Source: Pseudomonadota bacterium
GTDB lineage: Bacteria > Pseudomonadota > Gammaproteobacteria > Burkholderiales > Burkholderiaceae_B
Assembly: GCA_021793875.1 (NCBI GenBank)
Contig: JAJYRX010000003.1
Location: 1-20,534 of the forward strand
Direction of reading: 5' to 3'
Length of the DNA: 20,534 nt
Both the position numbers and the translations under genes were made by a program. Numbering within the stretch: the stretch's first letter is position 1; every line of letters begins with the position of its first letter. This document shows positions 1-5,931 of the stretch, one piece after another. Below the pieces are notes generated by a model. That model was given only the letters and a program-made list of their open reading frames with translations, had not been told where the DNA came from and ran no database searches.

Positions 1-161
1 AGACCAAGGTAGTATGCAGCAATAAGGGCACCTACCCAGGTTTCTGATACCGAGCTAGATGTTAACCTTAAACCCATATATGTATTGAACAAGCCCGATC
101 CACTTAGCAATACCAGGGTAGCTAAATAAAGCGAGAAAAATGCACGAACCGTATAACGCAT
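1..161 (-). CDS. MFS transporter, N-terminal part (cut by window edge)
   Basis: This is the 5' end of a minus-strand gene whose remainder lies left of the window; 53 codons are visible from an ATG at 161. The peptide begins MRYTVRAFFSLYLATLVLLS, continues through GSGLFNTYMGLRL, and shows AYYLGL at the window edge. A hydrophobic first helix, a G-rich turn, a short polar stretch and then a second helix beginning around AYYLG are the usual start of a major facilitator superfamily permease. It resembles the YcaD-type group (judged from memory). The substrate cannot be told from this fragment. No clear Shine-Dalgarno precedes the ATG, and an in-frame TTG two codons upstream is an alternative start. 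It diverges from moaC with a 60-bp spacer. I am fairly sure of MFS and unsure of the subfamily. Confidence 0.6.
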   Translation of the reverse strand, partial: MRYTVRAFFSLYLATLVLLSGSGLFNTYMGLRLTSSSVSETWVGALIAAYYLG

Positions 162-221
162 CAGCAACTCGAAACAACAACCGTTAAAATCTATTAATCA
201 GTACTTTTTTATTGTGAACAA

Positions 222-704
222 ATGGCAGAAACTACTCTTACCCACCTTGATGAACGCGGCCAAGTAAAAATGGTCGATGTAAGCAGCAAAAGCAACACAG
301 ACCGCGTAGCAATAGCTCATGGCACGGTTCGTATGGGTAAACAGGCATACAAGTTACTTACAGCCAGTGAAAACGCTAAAGGCGAGGTATTAAATACAGC
401 ACGTGTAGCCGGCGTTATGGCTGCCAAGCGGTGCGCAGAGCTTATTCCACTTTGTCATAGCTTGCCATTAAGCTTTGTAGGCATAGAATTCTTACCAAAC
501 GATGCAGACAGCAGTATAGACATTGTGGCCACATGTAAAACCAGCTTTGTTACAGGCGTTGAAATGGAGGCCATGACTGCCTGCAGCGTTGCTGCATTAA
601 CTATTTACGACATGTGCAAAGCTGCTGACAAAGCAATAGTTATAGAACAGGTTCGCCTGAAGTTTAAATCTGGAGGTAAAAGCGGTGAGTGGCACAACAA
701 TTAA
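222..704 (+). CDS. moaC: Cyclic pyranopterin monophosphate synthase MoaC
   Basis: MoaC converts 3',8-cyclo-7,8-dihydro-GTP, the product of MoaA, into cyclic pyranopterin monophosphate (cPMP) in the cytoplasm. This completes the first stage of molybdenum cofactor synthesis. At 160 residues it has the normal family length. Visible signatures are LTHLDERGQVKMVDVS near the N-terminus, K53, the CHSLPL stretch with H79, TGVEMEAMTA (111-120), and the catalytic pair D130 and K133 in YDMCKA. These match E. coli D128 and K131 with an offset of two. It is the first gene of the plus-strand moaC-moaD-moaE-moaB-moeA series. No clear Shine-Dalgarno stands before the ATG, and there is only a 60-bp spacer to the divergent MFS gene. 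Its last 20 bases overlap moaD. Confidence 0.97.
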   Translation: MAETTLTHLDERGQVKMVDVSSKSNTDRVAIAHGTVRMGKQAYKLLTASENAKGEVLNTARVAGVMAAKRCAELIPLCHSLPLSFVGIEFLPNDADSSIDIVATCKTSFVTGVEMEAMTACSVAALTIYDMCKAADKAIVIEQVRLKFKSGGKSGEWHNN

Positions 705-936
705 ACTACTGTACTTTGCACAGGTTGCCGAGCTATTGCAACAACGTCAAGAGCAATGGCCTCTTGAGGGCACAGTAACAGGTACAGAACTACTCAATAT
801 GCTAGAACAAAAATACCCCCAAATTGCACCTGTTTCCAGATTGCAAATTGCTATTAACCAATACCATGCCAGCCCTGGGGACACCATAAAACCTGGTGAT
901 GAGGTGGCAGTATTCGAGCCCGTTACAGGCGGATAA
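685..936 (+). CDS. moaD: Molybdopterin synthase sulfur carrier subunit MoaD
   Basis: MoaD is the small, ubiquitin-fold subunit of molybdopterin synthase. Its C-terminal glycine is converted to a thiocarboxylate that supplies the dithiolene sulfurs to cPMP. The 83-residue product is of normal size. It starts SGTTIKLLYFAQVAELL, has the typical PGDEVAVFEPVTGG end, and finishes in the required Gly-Gly at 82-83. The start is a GTG at 685, supported by a GGAGG ribosome site at 672-676 inside moaC. The genes overlap by 20 bases, so translation is probably coupled. The adenylating enzyme MoeB that activates the C-terminus is not in this window and must be encoded elsewhere. Confidence 0.95.
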   Translation: MSGTTIKLLYFAQVAELLQQRQEQWPLEGTVTGTELLNMLEQKYPQIAPVSRLQIAINQYHASPGDTIKPGDEVAVFEPVTGG

Positions 937-961
937 TAATTTTTTGATGGGGACAATTAGC

Positions 962-1444
962 ATGACTGCTAATTCTGCAACCAATACTGACGTTACAGTA
1001 CAAGAAGCTGACTTTGACGCGGCTGCCTTAAACGAACAACTGCGCCTTAGGGCCAAAGGCAAAGCTGGTGCTATTGTAACCTTTGTTGGATATGTACGCG
1101 ACTACGCTGGAAATACTCCCACTGAATCGTTGTTTCTTGAACACTACCCTGGTATGTGTGAGCGGGAGCTAGAAAACCTTTGCCAACAGGCTAAGCAAAG
1201 GTGGGACATAATAGACTGCATAATTGTACATAGGGTGGGTGAGCTTAACCTTACCGAGCAAATTGTTTATGTAGGTGTATCAAGCATACACAGAGGCCAT
1301 GCATTTCGCGCAGCCGAATTCATAATAGATACCCTGAAAACACGCGCCCCATTCTGGAAGCGTGAAAACCTCAAAAGTGGCAAAAGCTTCTGGGTTGAAC
1401 AGCAAGAATCTGACGCACGCAAAACAGCCACTTGGAATTGCTAA
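962..1444 (+). CDS. moaE: Molybdopterin synthase catalytic subunit MoaE
   Basis: MoaE forms the heterotetrameric molybdopterin synthase with MoaD and transfers sulfur to cPMP. The product from ATG 962 has 160 residues. Family signatures are FVGYVRD (41-47), HRVGELNLTE (90-99), HRGHAF (110-115) and LKTRAPFWKRE. The lysines K126 and K133 correspond to the active-site lysines K119 and K126 of the E. coli enzyme. A longer frame opens at 896 inside moaD, but its extra residues do not look like MoaE. The ATG at 962 has a GGGGA ribosome-binding stretch at 949-953 and lies after the moaD stop, so I chose it. Six bases separate it from moaB. Confidence 0.95.
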   Translation: MTANSATNTDVTVQEADFDAAALNEQLRLRAKGKAGAIVTFVGYVRDYAGNTPTESLFLEHYPGMCERELENLCQQAKQRWDIIDCIIVHRVGELNLTEQIVYVGVSSIHRGHAFRAAEFIIDTLKTRAPFWKRENLKSGKSFWVEQQESDARKTATWNC

Positions 1445-1450
1445 CTACTT

Positions 1451-1945
1451 ATGACAACAATACCTTTATCTATATCTATAGTTACAGTATCAGACTCCCG
1501 AACAGAAGAGAACGATACTGCCGGGCAGCTACTTGCTAAAGAGGCACAAAAGGCTGGACACAAAGTAGCTGGCAACATAATAGTGCCAAATAACATTTGG
1601 AAAATTAGACTATCATTATGCGAGCTGTTAATAAGTTCTGATGTAAATGTAATAATTATTAATGGCGGCACTGGCTTTACCCATGACAAAGCTACCATTC
1701 CAGCAGTAAGGCCTTTGTTAGATAACGTTATAACCGGGTTTGGTGAGCTATTTCGGCACTTATCTTACCAAGACATAGGTAGCTCATCTATACAGTCAGA
1801 TGCTATAGCAGGGCTGGCAAATAACAAGCTAGTATTCTGCATACCAGGGTCTCCTTCTGCCTGTCTGTTAGCCTGGAATGGCATTCTGCTTAACCAGCTA
1901 AATAGCAAGCAAAAACCTTGTAATTTTGCAACCATGTTCAAATAA
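1451..1945 (+). CDS. moaB: MoaB/Mog-family molybdopterin adenylyltransferase
   Basis: Members of this family bind molybdopterin, and the active ones adenylylate it before molybdate is inserted by MoeA. At 164 residues the protein follows E. coli MoaB along its whole length. Visible landmarks are the opening ISIVTVSDSRTEENDTAG, the pterin/nucleotide-binding GGTGFTHDKAT (72-82), GFGELFRHLSYQDIGSSSIQSDAIAG, PGSPSACLLAW (132-142), and a CNF motif near the end. The usual RA-(V/I)-AG segment reads DAIAG here, a small deviation. E. coli MoaB is reported not to replace Mog, so catalytic activity should not be taken for granted. No other mog is visible here. The gene sits between moaE and moeA, 16 bases before the latter. 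Confidence 0.9.
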   Translation: MTTIPLSISIVTVSDSRTEENDTAGQLLAKEAQKAGHKVAGNIIVPNNIWKIRLSLCELLISSDVNVIIINGGTGFTHDKATIPAVRPLLDNVITGFGELFRHLSYQDIGSSSIQSDAIAGLANNKLVFCIPGSPSACLLAWNGILLNQLNSKQKPCNFATMFK

Positions 1946-1961
1946 CCATACAGTAAATTTA

Positions 1962-3167
1962 ATGCTAGATTTCGATACCGCACAGTCTAAACTTGCCTCT
2001 GCCGGCACCCCTATAAGCAAAATAGAATCAGTTAACCTTGCCAATGCAAGCGGCCGCATAATCGCACAAACCATAACAGCAACTCTTGACCTACCTCCAG
2101 CCGATAACAGCGCTATGGATGGTTATGCTTTGCGAGCCCACGACTTTCAACTTGGCAAACCCCTTCCTATACAAGAGCACGTATTTGCTGGTGATAGCGC
2201 ATCTGCCCTGGAGCCAGGAAAAGCTATACGATTATTTACTGGGAGCATTATTCCCGAAGGCGCCGATACTGTTGTTATGCAAGAACATGCAACAGAAAAA
2301 AACAATCAAGTTGTATTCGACCCAGCACCAGAAAAAGGTCGCCATATACGATACAAAGGTGAAGATGTACGCAAAGGCTCCAACATCATTCTTGCTGGCA
2401 CAAAAATTGGTGCAGGTGAAATAGCACTGCTTGCCTCACAAGGAATAGCAAGTGTTGAGGTTTATAAGCCTTTAAAAGCTGGTGTTCTTACAAATGGCGA
2501 CGAACTAGTTAACCCTGGACAATCGCGCGCACCAGAACAAATATACAACTCTAATGCCCCTATGCTTACCTCTATGCTAAGCAATATGGGGGTACAGGTA
2601 ACTCATACCGTACATGCTTCAGACACGCCAGAGTCCATAAAAGAAGCGTTCAACACCTTGCTAAATGACTGTGACCTAATAATTACAGTTGGCGGGGTTT
2701 CAGTGGGTGATAAAGACCTAGTCAAACCCACTATAGAATCGCTAGGTGGCAGCTTAGACATGTGGCGTGTAAGCATGAAACCTGGCAAACCAGTTGCAAT
2801 GGCACATATAAATAACAAGCCTGTAGTTTGCCTACCGGGCAACCCTGTATCTTCGTTTGTAGTACTAACCGTACTGGTATCCCCTCTTATAAGAAAAATA
2901 CAAGGTCGAACTTGCACTACGCCGACCATATCGTATGGTAAGTTAAATACACAGCGCACCCTAGGTGGAGGACGTGACGATTTCGTCAGGGTAAAAGCCA
3001 CATACGATAATAACGGTAACCTCACCCTGCACCCACACTCCGACCAGGGCTCAGCAATAATAAGCTCTTTGTCGTGGGCCGATGGTGTAGCCCGTTTACC
3101 GGCTGGCGGCAAATATAGTAACGGTGATACAGTAGCCTTTTATGATTTCAAACACTGGCTAAGCTGA
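1962..3167 (+). CDS. moeA: Molybdopterin molybdenumtransferase MoeA
   Basis: MoeA inserts molybdate into adenylylated molybdopterin, releasing AMP and Moco. From ATG 1962 the product has 401 residues, close to E. coli MoeA (411). It shows the N-terminal LDFDTAQSKL, LDLPPADNSAMDGYALRA, GEDVRKGS, LTNGDEL, the MPT-binding TVGGVSVGDKD, MKPGKPVAMA, and CLPGNPVSSFV. A small C-terminal barrel domain follows. The frame could start at a TTG at 1926 inside moaB, but the ATG aligns better with known MoeA N-termini. It is the last gene of the plus-strand Moco series. Its stop overlaps the 3' end of mobA by 9 bases, and a terminator-like hairpin follows within mobA. Confidence 0.95.
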   Translation: MLDFDTAQSKLASAGTPISKIESVNLANASGRIIAQTITATLDLPPADNSAMDGYALRAHDFQLGKPLPIQEHVFAGDSASALEPGKAIRLFTGSIIPEGADTVVMQEHATEKNNQVVFDPAPEKGRHIRYKGEDVRKGSNIILAGTKIGAGEIALLASQGIASVEVYKPLKAGVLTNGDELVNPGQSRAPEQIYNSNAPMLTSMLSNMGVQVTHTVHASDTPESIKEAFNTLLNDCDLIITVGGVSVGDKDLVKPTIESLGGSLDMWRVSMKPGKPVAMAHINNKPVVCLPGNPVSSFVVLTVLVSPLIRKIQGRTCTTPTISYGKLNTQRTLGGGRDDFVRVKATYDNNGNLTLHPHSDQGSAIISSLSWADGVARLPAGGKYSNGDTVAFYDFKHWLS

Positions 3168-3761
3168 TATTATAGAATGCGCCCGCTCAAGGTCAGCGGG
3201 CGTATTTATATTAAAAAAGTCATCTTCTTTAACGTTTATGCTGTGCGGCTTACCATACCGCATAAGCCACTTCCTTACCCTTTTGGTACCACCTATTACC
3301 GACTCATCTATATATTTATACATGTTTTTATGTATAAGCATGAACAGTGGCTGCAGCCCAAGAGTAGTATCGATATAAGCTAGATGTGAACCGCTGTCGT
3401 TTACATACTCTTGTAACCCTTGAAGAATATGACTTGGGGGCCTGGGAACATCAACAGGTACCACATATAACCAGTCGCTATCACATACTTTCAAAGCAGA
3501 AGCTATACCAGCCAATGGACCACTGTATTCACCATACCTAACATCGTCAGGAACTACCCTCCCATAACGAGAGTATATGTTATGACTTGTATTAGCACTT
3601 ATGTATATTTGTTCTGTATTTGTCGGTAAGGCAGATATTACCCAGCTTACAAGAGGTTTGTCATGAAGTTTTACCAAGCCTTTTTCAATAAACTCAACCA
3701 TATTTGGGTCTTGCATACGACTACTACGACCACCGGCAAGAATTAATGCTGAAAACTTCAT
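3159..3761 (-). CDS. mobA: Molybdenum cofactor guanylyltransferase MobA (atypical glycine loop)
   Basis: MobA transfers GMP from GTP to Moco to give the MGD form used by DMSO-reductase-family enzymes such as nitrate reductase. The 200-residue product has LILAGGRSSRM (7-17), KGLVKLHDKPLVSWV, SGPLAGIASAL, a PVDVP segment at the place of the usual P-C-D-x-P, and NINTPADLERA at the C-terminus. It is odd in that ten residues (QDPNMVEFIE) separate RM from KGL, where most MobA proteins have about four or five. This enlarges the nucleotide-binding loop. It lies 19 bases after moaA in the same direction and probably shares its transcript. It converges on moeA with a 9-base overlap. A MobA-like nucleotidyltransferase of other specificity is possible, but the Moco context argues for MobA. 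Confidence 0.88.
   Translation of the reverse strand: MKFSALILAGGRSSRMQDPNMVEFIEKGLVKLHDKPLVSWVISALPTNTEQIYISANTSHNIYSRYGRVVPDDVRYGEYSGPLAGIASALKVCDSDWLYVVPVDVPRPPSHILQGLQEYVNDSGSHLAYIDTTLGLQPLFMLIHKNMYKYIDESVIGGTKRVRKWLMRYGKPHSINVKEDDFFNINTPADLERAHSIISA
3176..3206 (+). terminator. Intrinsic terminator of moaC-moeA, nested in mobA
   Basis: A 7-bp perfect stem, GCCCGCT (3181-3187) and AGCGGGC (3195-3201), has a 7-base loop. It extends outward by C-G, G-T, T-A, A-T and A-T pairs. On the plus strand it is followed by the T-rich stretch TATTTATATT. It begins 9 bases after the moeA stop. On the minus strand the same bases encode the conserved NTPADLERA end of MobA. The stem and position are seen directly; termination is inferred. 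Confidence 0.65.
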
Positions 3762-3780
3762 ATTCAGACACGCAATAATG

Positions 3781-4815
3781 TTAACCGCCTATGTAACTCA
3801 TTTCTATTTTGGGTCCATCGGTGGGCATATTGGCACCACGCTGCTCAGAGTATTGGTCGGTACGAGCTCCCCAGACGGATGCCAAACGGGATTGTATTTC
3901 CTGATCAGAGGCTCCGCTACGCAACATCGCCCTAATGTCAAACCCTTTACTGGCAAATAAGCATAAAAACATTTTACCCTCAGGTGACAGCCTAAGACGG
4001 GTGCAATCACCACAGAACGGCTGTGAAACACTAGTTATAACGCCAATTTCACCAGCACCATCTTTATATTCCCATGATTTTGCGACTTGACCGTGGTGTT
4101 CTGCCTCACGGGATTTTAGAGGGAACTCGGTTGATATTATGTCTATTATTTCTTTACCGGTTACGACCTCTTGCATATTCCAGCCATTGGTATCACCAAC
4201 ATCCATATACTCTATGAACCGGAGAATATGACCGCTGCCACGAAAATGGCGAGCCATAGGTAGTATTTGATGATCGTTAATACCCTTTCGCACCACCATA
4301 TTTACCTTGACCGGTTTTAGACCAGCCTCACCCGCCTGGTTTATGCTGTCAAGAACTGTTTCAACGCTAACGCGGCTATCACTCATTTGTGCAAATATGT
4401 CTTGATTTAGAGCATCAAGGCTAACTGTTACACGCGTAAGACCGGCCTCTTTTAAAGCAGCTGCTTTTTTACCAAGCAAGGTGCCATTTGTGGTTAAGGT
4501 AAGGTCTATTTTGTTGCCTGCCGGTGTGCGTAATGTAGCTAGTTTAGCAATAAGATGTTCTATATCTTTGCGCAACAAAGGCTCGCCACCTGTTAAGCGA
4601 ATTTTTTCAATTCCACTAGACACAGCTACTTTTGCAAACCTGAATATTTCATCAAAAGTAAGTAGTGACGAACGTGGCAGGAAAACGTGGTCGGGACCAA
4701 ATATTTCACGCGGCATGCAATATGTGCAACGGAAATTACAGCGGTCTGTTACGGAAATTCGTAGATCACGTAAGGGTCGTTTTAGTTGGTCCCTGAAATA
4801 TATTACTTTGCTCAT
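3781..4815 (-). CDS. moaA: GTP 3',8-cyclase MoaA (radical SAM)
   Basis: MoaA starts Moco synthesis by radical rearrangement of GTP to 3',8-cyclo-7,8-dihydro-GTP, the substrate of MoaC. The 344-residue product carries the radical SAM cluster motif C26-x3-C30-x2-C33 in TDRCNFRCTYCMP, the LTGGEPLLR segment, and LTTNGTLL. The second cluster site is C268-x2-C271-x13-C285 in the FCGDC region, with the same spacing as E. coli. It ends in the essential Gly-Gly. It is transcribed away from the other moa genes and is followed after 19 bases by mobA. The ATG at 4815 has no visible Shine-Dalgarno and lies inside one arm of an inverted repeat (4810-4858), described separately. The UspA-like gene ends 49 bases upstream on the same strand. 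Confidence 0.97.
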   Translation of the reverse strand: MSKVIYFRDQLKRPLRDLRISVTDRCNFRCTYCMPREIFGPDHVFLPRSSLLTFDEIFRFAKVAVSSGIEKIRLTGGEPLLRKDIEHLIAKLATLRTPAGNKIDLTLTTNGTLLGKKAAALKEAGLTRVTVSLDALNQDIFAQMSDSRVSVETVLDSINQAGEAGLKPVKVNMVVRKGINDHQILPMARHFRGSGHILRFIEYMDVGDTNGWNMQEVVTGKEIIDIISTEFPLKSREAEHHGQVAKSWEYKDGAGEIGVITSVSQPFCGDCTRLRLSPEGKMFLCLFASKGFDIRAMLRSGASDQEIQSRLASVWGARTDQYSEQRGANMPTDGPKIEMSYIGG

Positions 4816-4858
4816 ATGTGTATGATACCGCGCAATTGCGGTTAAAGACCATATGAGC
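4810..4858 (-). promoter_or_regulatory. Inverted repeat enclosing the moaA start codon
   Basis: GCTCATATG at 4810-4818 and CATATGAGC at 4850-4858 are perfect 9-base reverse complements. Between them lies a second hairpin, ACCGC (4827-4831) and GCGGT (4838-4842), with a 6-base loop. Read on the minus strand, the downstream arm holds the moaA initiation codon (ATG AGC), so an mRNA covering the region could fold into a two-step stem that pairs the start codon. There is no T-run after it, so it does not look like a terminator of the upstream stress gene. It is much shorter than the Moco riboswitch found before E. coli moaA. The symmetry is seen directly; a regulatory role is inferred. Confidence 0.5.
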
Positions 4859-4864
4859 TGTTTT

Positions 4865-5335
4865 TTACAGTGCTTTGTCGGAAGGTTTTACTCTATATAC
4901 AAGCACGGCGGTTTTAGCCAAACTTAAAACTTTGTTGGTAACGCTGCCTAACAATAGCCTAGATAAACCACTACGACCATGGCTACCTATGAATATGAGA
5001 TCACAGTCGTAATCTTCAGCAGCCTGTACCAAACCGTCAGCAACATTAAAGTTGGACACCACCTTACCCGTGGCGGTAACACCCGCGGTTTCAGCCCTGT
5101 CTAGTACGGACTTCACATATTTATTTGCCTGCTCGGCAGCGGTTTTATCGTAGTCTTCATCGGTGATCGCATATGCTGCGGCCATTCCATCGAAGCCAAC
5201 AGTGGCTGCAAATGGTTGCGTAACGTAAAGAGCGACTACTTCAGCACCTATTTCGCGTGCGAAACACACGCCTTTATTTGCTGCTTGAGCTGACAAAGGA
5301 GAACCATCAGTTGGAATAAGTATTTTTTTAAACAT
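4865..5335 (-). CDS. Universal stress protein, UspA family
   Basis: This is a single-domain cytoplasmic UspA-fold protein of 156 residues. It begins MFKKILIPTDGSPLSAQAA, the typical first strand and loop. Near residue 120 it carries G-x2-G-x9-G-S in GSHGRSGLSRLLLGS, the signature of the ATP-binding subgroup. Such proteins help survival under starvation, oxygen limitation or other stress, but the exact role is not readable from sequence. The start is supported by AAGGTG about 8 bases upstream. The gene lies between DUF442 and moaA on the same strand. Two FNR-like 14-mers upstream hint at control by oxygen. A longer multi-domain form is excluded by the stop at 4865. Confidence 0.92.
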   Translation of the reverse strand: MFKKILIPTDGSPLSAQAANKGVCFAREIGAEVVALYVTQPFAATVGFDGMAAAYAITDEDYDKTAAEQANKYVKSVLDRAETAGVTATGKVVSNFNVADGLVQAAEDYDCDLIFIGSHGRSGLSRLLLGSVTNKVLSLAKTAVLVYRVKPSDKAL

Positions 5336-5377
5336 AGATGCTACACCTTGTTGCGATTACATACTGTTAGCTTAACC

Positions 5378-5391
5378 TGTATGACGATCAA
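5378..5391 (-). promoter_or_regulatory. Possible FNR/Anr-type site upstream of the stress protein
   Basis: On the minus strand the 14-mer TTGATCGTCATACA has a perfect left half-site and a degenerate right half-site of the FNR consensus TTGAT-N4-ATCAA (8 of 10 positions). It lies 43-56 bases before the start codon. Such matches can arise by chance in AT-leaning DNA. Confidence 0.25.
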
Positions 5392-5416
5392 AGCCAAAAC
5401 AACACGTTGATTTTGT

Positions 5417-5430
5417 TTGCGACTAATCAA
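5417..5430 (-). promoter_or_regulatory. Possible FNR/Anr-type site between DUF442 and the stress protein
   Basis: On the minus strand TTGATTAGTCGCAA matches TTGAT-N4-ATCAA at 8 of 10 positions with exact spacing. It starts directly after the DUF442 stop codon and about 82 bases before the stress-protein start. UspA-family genes are often induced by FNR-type regulators, which makes the site plausible, but no convincing -10 box at the expected distance was found. Confidence 0.3.
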
Positions 5431-5772
5431 TTACACAGCAGATGCCATGACGAACAAATTAAAACACCGACCACCAGAACGACAGTATGCAAGAATCGGT
5501 TTGGGCAACTGCTCTAGTAGCTGCGCAAAAAGAATTGCATCTGCCTCAGTTAACGCTCCACTTATGACTGGCTGATACCTTACTTCCATTCCAGCGTCAC
5601 GTGCAGCTTGCATCACCTGGTCGGACGGCGGCTGATGTGGGCCTGCTTCGTAATCGGGACGATTTATTATTACACTTTTGAAGCCTGCTTCGGAAACATG
5701 CTTCATGTCGTTCGCATCAAGCTGGCCAGCAACAGCAAACCAATCGTTGACTTTTTGTATATACGCGTTCAT
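5431..5772 (-). CDS. DUF442 / TIGR01244-family protein (putative phosphatase or sulfurtransferase)
   Basis: The 113-residue protein matches the DUF442 (TIGR01244, Blh-like) pattern. It opens NDWFAVAGQLDANDMKHVSEAGFKSVIINRPDYE, has a middle segment GMEVRYQPVISGALTEADAILFAQLL, and carries the active-site loop LAYCRSGGRC. The C-R-S-G-x-R loop is shared with rhodanese-like and tyrosine-phosphatase-like folds, with the cysteine as nucleophile. The physiological substrate is not known to me. The protein ends about ten residues after the loop, a little shorter than relatives I recall. It is divergent from nnrS and shares with it an NsrR-like operator, which suggests a part in the nitric-oxide response or sulfur metabolism. 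AGGA lies about 9 bases before the ATG. Confidence 0.82.
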   Translation of the reverse strand: MNAYIQKVNDWFAVAGQLDANDMKHVSEAGFKSVIINRPDYEAGPHQPPSDQVMQAARDAGMEVRYQPVISGALTEADAILFAQLLEQLPKPILAYCRSGGRCFNLFVMASAV

Positions 5773-5827
5773 AGCGTAATCCTAACGCAAATAATTGTCA
5801 TATGAGAATAATAAATTAATAATACAT

Positions 5828-5850
5828 AAGATGCATATTAAATTCATGTT
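5828..5850. promoter_or_regulatory. Predicted NsrR operator between DUF442 and nnrS
   Basis: The left half AAGATGCATAT and right half AAATTCATGTT are separated by one T. They form an imperfect palindrome that closely follows the enterobacterial NsrR site (two inverted AAGATGCYTTT half-sites with one base between). The left half agrees at about 9 of 11 positions and the right at about 8 of 11. It sits 56 bases before the DUF442 start and 82 bases before nnrS, in the longest spacer of the region. The gene for an NsrR-type regulator follows nnrS. The match is seen directly; binding is inferred. Confidence 0.7.
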
Positions 5851-5931
5851 ATGATTTGCACAAAGTTACTCAAAATATGAGCATTAACTTGTATTGCTTC
5901 CTATAGTCCATAAATCAAGGTGTTATAAAAC

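Noticed and set aside
211..223. TTGTGAACAA palindrome before moaC as an FNR or CRP site
   Set aside because: It is a 4-bp palindrome directly at the start codon, without the required half-site spacing.
896..961. Upstream start of moaE inside moaD
   Set aside because: The added residues are unlike MoaE, and ATG 962 has a GGGGA ribosome site.
2603..3112. Long minus-strand open frame (169 codons) inside moeA
   Set aside because: It lies entirely within the well-supported moeA gene, has no recognisable domain and reads as an antisense shadow.
4700..4864. Moco riboswitch before moaA
   Set aside because: The spacer is only 49 bases, while the known Moco RNA is well over 100 bases. Only a small nested hairpin is present.
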